A DNA stretch of 23,220 bases from CAILLO01 sp964579735 (GCA_964579735.1 CAZOHH010000037.1:1-23220), one strand, 5' to 3'; shown: positions 1 through 7,933, counted from the stretch's first letter. The notes: generated from the letters alone by a model not told the origin. A program made the numbers and translations.

Positions 1-109
1 CGACCAGGCAGGGGATGCCGGTCGAGCGCTCGTAGTCGTCGGCCGCACGGAACAGGCGTTCCATGTCGTAGGCCGGCGCATTGGACTGGGAGATGACGGA
101 TCGGTTCAT
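1..109 (-). CDS. N-terminal fragment of an unidentified protein (runs off the window)
   Basis: The ATG at 109-107 follows a strong ribosome binding site (AGGGGGT, 4 bases upstream) and a TATAAT box at 139-144. Only about 36 residues are visible, beginning MNRSVISQSNAPAYDMERLF. The segment DYERSTGIPCLV faintly recalls the start of sensor domains in some Firmicute transcription regulators (PocR-like). That is only an impression, and no family can be assigned from so little. It is separated from the rel gene behind it by its own promoter, so it is probably a separate unit. Confidence 0.6.
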   Translation of the reverse strand, partial: MNRSVISQSNAPAYDMERLFRAADDYERSTGIPCLV

Positions 110-138
110 CGGTACCCCCTATGGCTCATCCCGATTGT

Positions 139-144
139 ATTATA
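139..144 (-). promoter_or_regulatory. -10 box of the promoter for the leftmost partial gene
   Basis: On the minus strand this is a perfect TATAAT, about 30 bases before the ATG at 109. The -35 region is weak: TTGCAT lies 15 bases upstream, and 17-base spacing gives CGTTGC. An inverted repeat at 164-180 overlaps the -35 region. Confidence 0.6.
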
Positions 145-163
145 CTCTCGGGCCGGGGGATGC

Positions 164-180
164 AACGGATTTGTTCCGTT
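164..180. repeat. 17-bp inverted repeat, possible operator
   Basis: AACGGA (164-169) and TCCGTT (175-180) form a perfect 6-bp inverted repeat around a 5-base centre. It overlaps the -35 position of the promoter at 139-144, which is a typical place for a repressor site. On the plus strand it is followed by TTGTATT, so it could instead be a weak terminator, although no plus-strand gene reads into it. Confidence 0.4.
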
Positions 181-220
181 TTGTATTCTCTTGCGCAGGA
201 AGTGGATGGATTTCGAGGGG

Positions 221-2605
221 TCAGTGCCCCCTGTGAACCTCGCGTACATCTCGAATGGCCTTGATGCGGCCGAGAACGCGGTCGAGCTGGTCCTGGCCCA
301 TGACTTCGATGGTCATGGAGATGCTGGTGGTGAAGTCCTTGGAGACCTTCATCGCAGCCGCGACGATGGAGACCTTCTCTTCGGCGATGGCGCTGGAGAT
401 GTCGGCCAGCAGGTGCCGCCTATCGTTGGCGAGGATGGTGATTTCGACCTTGTAGGAATTTCCAGGCTCTTCACCCGCCCAGGTGACCTCGATCAGGCGA
501 GCCGCATCCTCGATCTCCTTCGGGCCACGCGTGGAATCCGAAGGAGTCAGGAGCGAGCGGATGTTGGCGCAATCCGTGCGGTGGATGGCGACGCCCTTGC
601 CGCGCGTGATGAACCCGACGATGGAGTCGCCGTGGACCGGGCTGCAGCAGCGCGAGAACACCACGAGGCAGTTCTCGATACCCTTGACGACGACGCCGCT
701 GTTTCGGGGAGCCCGCTTCGGGATCCGCTGGGTGACCATGGCGGCCGCTGCGGCCGACAAGGCCTCTTCGGTGGCTTTCGGACCGGCCTGGGCGAGCCCC
801 GGCGGGACGATCTGCGAAGGAACGGGCATCATGCCCGGAACATGCACCACCTGCCCCTGTGGGTTGACGCGGTAGCCGAGGCGCGTGCGCTCCTCCTCGG
901 GCAGGAGACGGATATGCTCTTCACGCAGGCGGGAAATGACCTTGCCCGACGACAGGCCTCCGAAACCGATGGCGGAGTACATGTCCTCGAGGGAGGAGAG
1001 CGAATAGCGGCGCAACACCGGTTCGAGGGCATCCGACCGCAGCAGCTGCTGGGCCGTGAAGCCGGCCTTGCGAAGGTCGCGCTCGAAGGCCTCCTTGCCG
1101 CGGACGATGTTCTCGTCGCGCATCTCCTTCTTGAACCAGGTGTTGATCTTGCTGCGCGCCGAGGAACTCTTCACGATCTTCAACCAGTCGCGGCTGGGTC
1201 CATGAACCTTCTCAGACGTCAGGATCTCGACGATATCGCCGTTCTGCAGTTCATAGGTCAGCGGCACGATGCGTCCGTTGACCTTGGCTCCATACATCCG
1301 GTTTCCGATGCCGCTGTGGATGTTGTAAGCGAGGTCGACGGGCACGGCGCCCATCGGCAGCGACACGACGTCGCCGCGCGGAGTGAACACGAAGACCTCG
1401 TCGGCTACGAGTCCGTTCCGAAGCGACTCCATGAATTCGCCGGCGTCGCGCATCTCCTTCTGCCACTCGAGCAGTTGCCGCAACCACGCCAGCTTCTCGT
1501 CGAAGCCCTCGCCGTCCTTTGCGGACCGGGACTTGCCGGAGGCGGAAGCTCCGCCTCCCGCGCCCTCCTTGTACTTCCAATGCGCCGCGATGCCGTACTC
1601 CGCGGTCCGGTGCATGTCCTTCGTGCGGATCTGCACCTCGAAGGGGATGCCCTTCGGCCCGAAGACGGTCGTGTGCAGGGACTGGTACTGGTTGGGTTTC
1701 GGCATGGCGATGTAGTCCTTGAATCGGCCGGGCATCGGACGATAGAGGTCGTGCACCGCGCCGAGGACGGCATAGCAGTCCGCCACCGTGTCGACGACGA
1801 CGCGCGTCGCGAACAAGTCATAGATCTGGTCGAGGGACTTGGTCTGCGCCTGCATCTTCCGATAGATGCTGTAGAAGTGCTTCGGCCGGCCGTCGATGTC
1901 ACCGTGGATTCCCATGGACTCGATGCGCTCGCGGATCTCCGCGATGACCTGGGCGAGCATCTGCTCTCGTTCAGCCCGCTTCTGGGATATCGCGCCGACC
2001 AGCTCGTAATAGGCCTCGCGGTCGATGTAGCGCAGGCACAGGTCCTCGAGTTCCCACTTCATGCGGTAGATTCCGAGGCGGTGTGCCAGTGGCGCATAGA
2101 TGTCCAGCGTCTCGCGCGCCTTCTCCTTCTGCTTCTCTTCGGTCATATGCTGGATGGTGCGCATGTTGTGCAGGCGGTCCGCCAGCTTGATCAGCACGAC
2201 GCGGATGTCGCGGGCCATGGCGAGGAACATCTTGCGGAAATTCTCGGCCTGTACCTCCTCCTTCGAGGAGTAGGAGATCTTCTCGAGCTTGGTCACCCCG
2301 TCGACGAGAAGCGCGATGGACTCTCCGAAAAGCGCGCGGATATCCTCGAGGGTGCGGCCCGTGTCCTCCACGGTATCATGGAGCAGCGCGGCGCAGAGCG
2401 TGTCGGCATCGACCTCGTAGTCCGTGAGGATCAGTGCGGTCTCGACCGGATGGAAGATATAACGTTCTCCGTTCGCCCGGGTCTGACCCTCGTGGGCGGC
2501 GCTGGCGAACTCGAAGGCCTTGTAGAGGGACTCGGCGCAGGGCTCGCGGAGATACGCCTCCGCCCGGGAGACGACGACGCCCATGAGTTCCTGAAGGTCA
2601 GGCAT
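221..2605 (-). CDS. rel: Bifunctional (p)ppGpp synthetase/hydrolase (Rel/SpoT family)
   Basis: The 794-residue length is normal for long RSH enzymes, which make and degrade the alarmone (p)ppGpp in the cytosol. Domains in order: an HD hydrolase with LLHDTVEDT at about 75-82 (H76, D77) and KLADRLHNMRT at 140-150; a synthetase at about 240-345 with RFKD at 294-297 and PNQYQSLHTTV; a TGS domain at about 403-463; a Cys-containing region (SRCCSPVHGDSIVGF); and a C-terminal ACT domain at about 722-794. The RxKD motif and intact HD motif are family signs of a bifunctional enzyme rather than a synthetase-only RelA. The ATG lies inside the last codons of recJ (8-base overlap), which implies translational coupling. 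No separate promoter or clear U-rich terminator was seen. Confidence 0.97.
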   Translation of the reverse strand: MPDLQELMGVVVSRAEAYLREPCAESLYKAFEFASAAHEGQTRANGERYIFHPVETALILTDYEVDADTLCAALLHDTVEDTGRTLEDIRALFGESIALLVDGVTKLEKISYSSKEEVQAENFRKMFLAMARDIRVVLIKLADRLHNMRTIQHMTEEKQKEKARETLDIYAPLAHRLGIYRMKWELEDLCLRYIDREAYYELVGAISQKRAEREQMLAQVIAEIRERIESMGIHGDIDGRPKHFYSIYRKMQAQTKSLDQIYDLFATRVVVDTVADCYAVLGAVHDLYRPMPGRFKDYIAMPKPNQYQSLHTTVFGPKGIPFEVQIRTKDMHRTAEYGIAAHWKYKEGAGGGASASGKSRSAKDGEGFDEKLAWLRQLLEWQKEMRDAGEFMESLRNGLVADEVFVFTPRGDVVSLPMGAVPVDLAYNIHSGIGNRMYGAKVNGRIVPLTYELQNGDIVEILTSEKVHGPSRDWLKIVKSSSARSKINTWFKKEMRDENIVRGKEAFERDLRKAGFTAQQLLRSDALEPVLRRYSLSSLEDMYSAIGFGGLSSGKVISRLREEHIRLLPEEERTRLGYRVNPQGQVVHVPGMMPVPSQIVPPGLAQAGPKATEEALSAAAAAMVTQRIPKRAPRNSGVVVKGIENCLVVFSRCCSPVHGDSIVGFITRGKGVAIHRTDCANIRSLLTPSDSTRGPKEIEDAARLIEVTWAGEEPGNSYKVEITILANDRRHLLADISSAIAEEKVSIVAAAMKVSKDFTTSISMTIEVMGQDQLDRVLGRIKAIRDVREVHRGH

Positions 2606-4679
2606 CCGTTTCCAGGGCCCCTTCCTGCTTGAGCCGCCGGTATGTCGGCGACCCTTCGAGACTCACCTTTTCCTTCGTCGGGAGAAGGCGCACCCGGCGC
2701 CGTCCCGCATCGAGCGGTTCGAAGGCGACCAGCGTGGATTCCTCCAGTATAGCGAAAACGGTCTCGAGTTCAAATCCGGTCGGCGCAGGGCCGCCATCCA
2801 GGTGTCCGATGCCTTGGGCCATCCTCGACGCATCATAGATCAACCCATCCCCGCTCCCCTGCTCCTTCAGGTACCGGTAGGCGGCGCCGAAGAGGGCGGG
2901 GCGCACCTTCCATGGCGGGCTGGGGCGAAGTTCGCGCAGGTTCAGCTGCACCCGTTTCGTGCCGTTCCACTCGTTGACCTCGAGGAGATAGAGCAGGTCG
3001 ACCCGGTCTCCGTCCGCGAATGCGTCGGGACGGCTGGTCGAGCCGAAGGCGATGCCGTCCGGCAACGGTCCGCCTCCTTCCCTCGCGAAGGAGAATCGGC
3101 GGTGTCGTCCCTCCGACAGGGGTTTCTGCGATAGGATGCGCGTGTTGCGGGTGATGAAGAGCGGCTTGGGGTTTCCCTCGCCGAAGGGTGCGAGGCGGAG
3201 CAGGGCGAGTGCATTGTCGAGGGTGAGGGCTCCGGCGGGGAGCAGTGCGTCGGCGTCGACGGAAGGATCGGAGTCGCCCGCGGTTGCAGGCAACGTCATC
3301 GCGTAGGCTTCGAGCGCGTCGCGGAAGGCGTCGATCCGGTCCATCTCGACCACGACCCCGGCGGCCTTGCGGTGTCCACCGAAGCGCACCGTTTCGGCTG
3401 TCGATGCCATGAGGGCCGCCAACAGGTCGAAGTCCCCGTACGACCGTCCCGAACCGCGATACTGACCGCTTTCCTCGGCGAAGACGATGGCGGGGCGGGA
3501 GAAAGCTTCGGTCAGGCGCGCGGCGACGATGCCGACCACGCCGGAGTGCCAGCCGGGGGCTGCTGCCACGAGGGGCGCCGACGCAGGCGGCATGGGGCGC
3601 GGCTGGGTCGCACCGGAACCGAGACCTGCCGCTTCAGCCTCGCGAGCCGCCAGATACGAGCGCACCTGGGCAGCGGCTTCCTCGAAGATTCCGGCCTCGA
3701 CTGCCTGACGCCGGGCATTCTCCTGCTCCAGATCGACGGCGAGGCGGGTCGCGACCGCAGGCTCCGTGGAAAGCAGCAATTCGACGGCACGGGACGCGTC
3801 GCCCATGCGGCCGGCGGCGTTGATGCGTGGAGCGAGGCGGAAGGAGATGGCGAACTCGTCCAGCGAGCCAGCCAAAGTCTTCGAAGTCTCCAGAAGGGCG
3901 GCGATGCCGGGGCGTGGCCCTCTGCGCATGCGCTCGAGGCCTATGGCGGCCCAGATGCGGTTCTCGTCGGTCAGCGGGACGATATCGGCGATGGTACCCA
4001 GAGCTGCGAGGTCGATTCCACCTTCCCAGCGGTCGCCCAGACCCAGGCGCATGCAAAGAGCCTGGGTCAGCCTCAGGGCGACGCCAGCACCGGACAGGCC
4101 GGCAAAGGGATACGTCGCATCGGGCCGCTTCGGGTCGATGACGGCATCCGCGACAGGCAGGATCTCCTTGCAGACGTGGTGGTCCGTGACGACCACGGAC
4201 ACGCCGCTCGCCTTCAGCGCCGCGATCTCGTCCAGCGCAGAAACACCGCAGTCCACGGTGATGACCAATCGGGCGCCCGATGCGCGGACGACCTCGGCGC
4301 TTCGCTCGGACAAGCCGTAGCCCTCTCCGAGCCGGTCGGGGATGAAGTAGAGGCAATCCGCGCCGATGCCGCGCAGGAATTCCGTCAGCAGCGCCGTCGC
4401 GGTGACTCCGTCGGCGTCATAGTCCCCGTGTACCAGGATCCGCTCCCCTGCGCGCAGGGTGTTGACGATGCAATCCACGGCGGCCTCCATCCCGTCGAGT
4501 TGGAAAGAATCCGGTACATGGGCGAGACTCGGGTTCAGGAAGGCCGTTCGCTCCTCCCCCCCCTCGGGTCGGCGCAGGGAAAGGAGATGCTCCAGCAGGT
4601 CCACGCCTGCGGCCAGCGGCTTCGCCTCCTCGCAGAGGTGTCCCGCCACGGTCCAGCGCCTTCCCGTAGGTTCCTTCAT
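2598..4679 (-). CDS. recJ: Single-stranded-DNA-specific exonuclease RecJ
   Basis: A DHH-family 5'-3' exonuclease acting in recombination and mismatch repair, 693 residues. From the ATG at 4679 the motifs are DYDADG (86-91), VDCGVS (142-147) and TDHH (165-168). A DHHA1 domain follows, with GWHSGVVGIVAARL and GGHRKAAG, then an OB-like region and an extra C-terminal part. An in-frame TTG at 4706 would add nine residues, but that stretch contains the GGGAGGAG ribosome binding site (4688-4695), so ATG 4679 is chosen. The gene follows yqeY after a terminator hairpin, and its end overlaps the rel start. No clear promoter of its own was seen, so it may depend on read-through. Confidence 0.95.
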   Translation of the reverse strand: MKEPTGRRWTVAGHLCEEAKPLAAGVDLLEHLLSLRRPEGGEERTAFLNPSLAHVPDSFQLDGMEAAVDCIVNTLRAGERILVHGDYDADGVTATALLTEFLRGIGADCLYFIPDRLGEGYGLSERSAEVVRASGARLVITVDCGVSALDEIAALKASGVSVVVTDHHVCKEILPVADAVIDPKRPDATYPFAGLSGAGVALRLTQALCMRLGLGDRWEGGIDLAALGTIADIVPLTDENRIWAAIGLERMRRGPRPGIAALLETSKTLAGSLDEFAISFRLAPRINAAGRMGDASRAVELLLSTEPAVATRLAVDLEQENARRQAVEAGIFEEAAAQVRSYLAAREAEAAGLGSGATQPRPMPPASAPLVAAAPGWHSGVVGIVAARLTEAFSRPAIVFAEESGQYRGSGRSYGDFDLLAALMASTAETVRFGGHRKAAGVVVEMDRIDAFRDALEAYAMTLPATAGDSDPSVDADALLPAGALTLDNALALLRLAPFGEGNPKPLFITRNTRILSQKPLSEGRHRRFSFAREGGGPLPDGIAFGSTSRPDAFADGDRVDLLYLLEVNEWNGTKRVQLNLRELRPSPPWKVRPALFGAAYRYLKEQGSGDGLIYDASRMAQGIGHLDGGPAPTGFELETVFAILEESTLVAFEPLDAGRRRVRLLPTKEKVSLEGSPTYRRLKQEGALETDA

Positions 4680-4706
4680 CGCGCGAACTCCTCCCGTAAT
4701 GTACAA

Positions 4707-4736
4707 GAGCCCGGACCCTTCGACAGGTCCGGGCTC
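4707..4736 (-). terminator. Intrinsic terminator or attenuator between yqeY and recJ
   Basis: A perfect 11-bp stem (4707-4717 with 4726-4736) has an 8-base loop. In the minus direction it is followed by TTGTACATT, a poor U-tract, so termination may be partial. The recJ ribosome binding site begins about a dozen bases after the stem. Confidence 0.75.
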
Positions 4737-4761
4737 CTTTGTTCAAACCATTGGAGCGGGG

Positions 4762-5208
4762 TCAGCCCTCCAGCACCCTCTTGACGACGGTGTTGACGAG
4801 TCTCCCATCGGCCTTGCCCTTCACTCGGGGCATGATCAGCGGCATCACCTTGCCCATGTCGCGGGCGGAGGTGGCTCCGGAAGCGACGACCGCCTCGCGG
4901 ACGATCTGCTCGATCTCAGCCTCGGTCAAGGGCTTGGGCAGGTATCCTTCGAGGACGACCATTTCAGCGCGGATACGCGACAATACGTCTTCGCGGCCGC
5001 TCTGGGCCAATTCGGCCAAGGTCTCGGTGCGCTTGCGGTATTCCTTGGAGAGTACCTCGAGCACGCCATCTTCATCGAGCGTCTTCAGGGAGTCCTTTTC
5101 GACTTGGAGGACGCCGGCGCGACAGATCTGGAGGACTTCCTTGCGGATGACGTCCTTCTCCCGCATCGCGGTCTTCATGTCCTCGAGCAGCCGTTCCTTG
5201 ATGCCCAT
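4762..5208 (-). CDS. yqeY: GatB/YqeY domain-containing protein
   Basis: A 148-residue protein of the YqeY family, which resembles the C-terminal tRNA-binding part of GatB. It starts MGIKERLLEDMKTAMREKD and has the family hallmarks of a helical N-terminal half, EGYLPKPLTEAEI, and the C-terminal DMGKVMPLIMPRVKGKADG. The length matches the family (about 147-150). It lies 27 bases after rpsU, a gene order conserved in Firmicutes, and should be co-transcribed with it. Its role is thought to concern tRNA-dependent amidation or translation, but it is not settled. Confidence 0.95.
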   Translation of the reverse strand: MGIKERLLEDMKTAMREKDVIRKEVLQICRAGVLQVEKDSLKTLDEDGVLEVLSKEYRKRTETLAELAQSGREDVLSRIRAEMVVLEGYLPKPLTEAEIEQIVREAVVASGATSARDMGKVMPLIMPRVKGKADGRLVNTVVKRVLEG

Positions 5209-5235
5209 CGTGCGCTCTCTACCTCGTGTCGGGTG

Positions 5236-5409
5236 CTACTTCTTCCTCTTGCGAGCGGCTTCGGACTTCTTCTTGCGACGGACGCTCGGCTTCTCGTAAT
5301 GCTCGCGCTTGCGCACTTCCGCCAGGACGCCGGACTTGGCGCACTGACGCTTGAAACGCCGTAGGGCGCTGTCAAGGGTTTCGTTTTCTTTGACTCTGAT
5401 TTCGGACAT
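5236..5409 (-). CDS. rpsU: 30S ribosomal protein S21
   Basis: A 57-residue basic protein beginning MSEIRVKENETLDSALRRFK, with KREHYEKPSVRRKKK and a Lys/Arg-rich tail ending KRKK. This is the standard S21 pattern and length (57-70). S21 sits near the anti-Shine-Dalgarno end of 16S rRNA in the small subunit and helps initiation. The ATG at 5409-5407 follows a strong AAGGGGGGTG ribosome binding site by 7-8 bases. A good promoter lies at 5486-5514. It is the first gene of the rpsU-yqeY transcript. Confidence 0.96.
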   Translation of the reverse strand: MSEIRVKENETLDSALRRFKRQCAKSGVLAEVRKREHYEKPSVRRKKKSEAARKRKK

Positions 5410-5485
5410 CTGTTTTCACCCCCCTTGACCCCGTACTGCGTCTCGACCGGCAGACGAAGTAAACGCCGGGAAAGACTCGAAGAGG

Positions 5486-5514
5486 ATTATATCGTCTTTG
5501 AAGCGGGGAATCAA
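5486..5514 (-). promoter_or_regulatory. Promoter of rpsU-yqeY
   Basis: On the minus strand: -35 TTGATT (5514-5509), a 17-base spacer, and -10 TATAAT (5491-5486). The leader is about 70 bases. This is one of the best sigma-A-type promoters in the window. Confidence 0.85.
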
Positions 5515-5543
5515 CTAGGTCGCCGTAGCCTATTGATCGCCTC

Positions 5544-5572
5544 TTGACATGTTACGCCTACGGATGTAGGCT
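5544..5572 (+). promoter_or_regulatory. Promoter of the blaI-like/M56 operon
   Basis: A perfect -35 TTGACA (5544-5549), a 17-base spacer, and a weak -10 TAGGCT (5567-5572). The palindrome at 5556-5571 fills the spacer and -10, as expected for a repressed promoter. The transcript would start near 5579. Confidence 0.65.
5556..5571. promoter_or_regulatory. BlaI/MecI-type operator palindrome
   Basis: GCCTAC (5556-5561) and GTAGGC (5566-5571) form a perfect inverted repeat around GGAT. The core CTAC...TGTAG resembles known BlaI/MecI boxes (TACTACA...TGTAGTA). A second copy of the right half, TGTAGGC, occurs at 5593-5599 and faces a degenerate CCTAT at 5609-5613, suggesting a weaker second operator. 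Its position over the promoter of a BlaI-family gene supports autoregulation. The assignment is inferred. Confidence 0.65.
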
Positions 5573-5635
5573 CAAATCATCGGGTCGACAACTGTAGGCG
5601 ATGTCCCACCTATACCCGATTCGGAGGCACCCACC

Positions 5636-6028
5636 ATGGAAGACCGTCGCATCACGGACGCCGAGTGGCACATCATGCGGATTCTCTGGAGCCGCCCATC
5701 GGCCTCGCTCGCCGATCTCATGGAAGGGACGTCCGAGGAGAGGGGTTGGCAGCGCACCACGGTCCAGACCCTGTTGAAACGCCTCGCCGACAAGGGGTTC
5801 GTGACCGTCGAAGCCCTCCCCGGTGCCTATCGCTACTCCGCCGCGGTCGCAGAAGCGGACTGCGTGCGCACAGAAACAAAGACGTTCCTCCAGAAGGTAT
5901 ACGACGGTTCCGCCGGCATGCTTGTCGCAGGCTTCCTCCGGGATAACGACCTCACCGCCGCCGAAATCGATGCGCTTCGAAAGATCCTCGATGGGAAGGA
6001 GGAGGAGCGCCATGCCGACGGCCGCTGA
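5636..6028 (+). CDS. BlaI/MecI/CopY-family transcriptional repressor
   Basis: A 130-residue winged-helix repressor. ITDAEWHIMRILWSR and RTTVQTLLKRLADKGFV are the classic BlaI/MecI DNA-binding signature (about residues 6-60), followed by YRYSAAVAE and a helical dimerisation tail. In the family, the repressor dimer binds TACA/TGTA palindromes and is inactivated when the partner M56 protease signals. The ATG follows GGAGG by 8 bases. The stop lies 17 bases inside the next gene, so the two are translationally coupled. A palindrome at 5556-5571 is the likely target. No beta-lactamase gene is adjacent, so the regulated genes beyond this operon are unknown. Confidence 0.93.
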   Translation: MEDRRITDAEWHIMRILWSRPSASLADLMEGTSEERGWQRTTVQTLLKRLADKGFVTVEALPGAYRYSAAVAEADCVRTETKTFLQKVYDGSAGMLVAGFLRDNDLTAAEIDALRKILDGKEEERHADGR

Positions 6029-7911
6029 ACTCCTGAGCTATACCCTGACCTGCTCCCTTGCCGCCCTTGCGGTCCTCCTGTTCAAGACGGCGTTCCGCCA
6101 CCGTCTCGATGCCCGCATCCACGTGCTTCTCTGGGGACTCCTCCTGCTTCGTCTCGTGGTGCCTGTCTTCCCCACCTCCCCAGTCAGCGTGTACAACCTG
6201 GTCGCTCCGGTCCAGGAGAGTCTCCTTGGGTTCGGCGAACAAGTCCTTTCGAACCAGATAGTCCTCCCCGTCGCGCAGCCTTCCGTCCTGCCGGTCTCCC
6301 CGGCCCCGACCGTCGGAACGCTCTCTCCGCTGACCCTGGGCACCCTCGCCGTCTGGGTCTGGGCCGTCGGAGCTGCCTCCGTACTTCTCTGGTTCGTCCT
6401 CGTATACGTGCGGACCCGCTCCCGGCTGCGCCACGCACCGGATCTCGTCGACGACCGCCTCCTGGCGGTGCTGGAGGAATCCCGACAGCGGGTCGGGATC
6501 CGTCGAATCTCCATCCGCGTCGTGGAGCTCGCTTCGGCCCGCGCTCCCTATATCTCCGGAGTCTTCCGTCCGGTCCTCGTCCTGCCGTCCGGTGCCGCCT
6601 GTCTGCCCGAGGAGACCTTGAGGCAGATCCTGGTCCACGAACTCGTCCATCGGAAGCGCGGCGACGTCTGGACCGGCTGGCTCACCCTCGCCTTCACGGC
6701 GCTGCACTGGTTCAACCCCTTCCTCTGGTACGTCTTCCGCGTCGTGCGGCAGGACATCGAGATCGCCTGCGACGAACGCGTGATTCGGATTCTCGGAGAA
6801 GAGCGCCGGGTCGACTACGGCCGCACGATCCTTTCCTTCGCGGCACCGCACGTCGGTTGGGTCCCCGGCTCGACCGCCCTGGCTTCCGGCTCGGACGACC
6901 TGTCCCGCCGCATCGGCTTCCTTGCGTTCTTCCGCAAGCCGAAGGGTATCCTGGCCGCCATCGCCGTCGTCCTGACCCTCGCATTGGGCGTTCTTCTACT
7001 CACGGACGCTCTGCCCGTCGGCGTGCTTCTCGCGAAATCGCATTTCTCGCAGCGGGACATCGTGTCGTTGCTGAAGCAGGGCGGGATTCCCCTCTCCGAG
7101 CCCATGAAGCTTCCGGTGGGCGCCAAGGAGAAGACATACGCCGGCGTCGCAGGCGTCTACTTCACGCTCCCTATACCGGATGTCGGGAACTCGCTCGTCA
7201 CGCTCTTCGTCTGCGACTCTTCCTCCCAACGGGAGCAGGTCTCCCAGGAGTTGAGAGATTTCGAAGCCACCGCAATCTTCGCCTATCGTGCGATGACGTA
7301 CCAGGGCAAGAACGTCCTGTTGCATGTCAGCATCGAGAACGACCCGGATATCTGGTTCGAACGCATCGCGAAAGCCATGAATCCTGCTGGCATCACGTCT
7401 CCTCGGTATCCGGCCGCGACCGACCCGACGAGCGAGTCCTTCACACTGTGGGATGTCGCAAATCTGTTCTCGCAGGGTGGGCTTCCGATCTCCCGGCTCG
7501 CGGACCCCAGCAACGCCCAAGTGCTCCTGGGCATCACGAGCGTGATGTTCGAGGTACCGAAGATCTCCCATTCCCGGATCCAGCTCTTCGTCTGCGAGTC
7601 TCCTGCGCAACGGGCGGAGGTCTCCCAAACCTGGAGGGAATTGGAAAGGTTCGCGTCCTATGCCGTCCCGAGCGTCACCTTCGAGGGGAAGAATGTCTTC
7701 GTGGTCGCATTCGACATGGACGCCTCGACGGACTGGTTCGACAAGGTCGACCCCGTGCTGGTACCCGCCGGCATCGCGAGGNNNNNNNNNNNNNNNNNNN
7801 NNNNNNNNNNNNNNNNNNNNNNNNNNNNNNNNNNNNNNNNNNNNNNNNNNNNNNNNNNNNNNNNNNNNNNNNNNNNNNNNNGGCATCGCGAGGACCTACC
7901 CGAAGACCTGA
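6012..7911 (+). CDS. M56-family (BlaR1/MecR1-like) membrane metalloprotease with a duplicated unknown sensor domain
   Basis: Predicted membrane segments lie at about residues 9-26, 36-53, 108-133 and 312-331. The cytoplasmic zinc protease has HELVH at 209-213 and IEIACDERVI at 249-258. The region after residue 340 should face outward and consists of two tandem copies of a domain of about 110 residues (about 347-460 and 480-589). They share QGG[IL]P, LFVC[DE]S, VSQ, GKNV, WF and PAGI. This replaces the penicillin-binding domain of BlaR1: no SxN or KTG context is visible, and the single SLLK looks accidental. The start at 6012 follows GGAGGAGGAG and overlaps the repressor gene. The 100-N gap interrupts the end. 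Joining the 12-base repeats that flank the gap gives an in-frame ending ...PAGIARTYPKT, stop 7909-7911, about 595 residues. The ligand is unknown. Confidence 0.85.
7770..7893. repeat. 12-bp direct repeat flanking the assembly gap
   Basis: GGCATCGCGAGG is present at 7770-7781 and again at 7882-7893, exactly touching both ends of the N run. This is most simply an unmerged contig overlap. It could also be a repeat unit on either side of collapsed repeats. Confidence 0.9.
7782..7881. other. Assembly gap (100 N)
   Basis: The gap is exactly 100 N, the usual placeholder for a gap of unknown size. It falls near the 3' end of the M56 protease gene. Because the flanks share 12 bases, the true gap may be zero or negative. 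Confidence 0.98.
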
Positions 7912-7918
7912 AGCTCTG

Positions 7919-7927
7919 TGCTATAAT
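7919..7927 (+). promoter_or_regulatory. Extended -10 promoter directly before rsuA
   Basis: TGCTATAAT is a perfect TGN-extended -10 box (TATAAT at 7922-7927). No good -35 is present. The usual distance puts the start of transcription at about 7933-7935, on the ATG at 7934, which predicts a leaderless mRNA. No Shine-Dalgarno sequence precedes the ATG. Confidence 0.7.
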
Positions 7928-7933
7928 CCCGCC

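Noticed and set aside
221..245. Hairpin at the end of rel as a terminator
   Set aside because: The stem is only about 5 bp, partly inside the coding region, and is followed by CGAAATCC rather than a T-run.
191..2632. Long plus-strand open frame of about 813 codons opposite rel
   Set aside because: It has no family resemblance, and the minus strand carries a clear Rel protein. In GC-rich DNA such antisense frames arise from codon bias. The same applies to the plus-strand frames at 3372-4784, 9614-11326, 12130-13335 and 13467-15017.
4680..4706. TTG at 4706 as the recJ start
   Set aside because: It would place the GGGAGGAG ribosome binding site inside the coding region. The ATG at 4679 is correctly spaced from that site.
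5558..6013. Minus-strand open frame of about 151 codons overlapping the BlaI-like gene
   Set aside because: It runs opposite a clear BlaI-family gene, covers its promoter and operator, and shows no recognisable protein pattern.
7066..7077. SLLK in the outer region of the M56 protein as a penicillin-binding SxxK motif
   Set aside because: It lies in a predicted helix of the first repeat, with no matching SxN or KTG boxes. The second repeat has no SxxK at the corresponding place.
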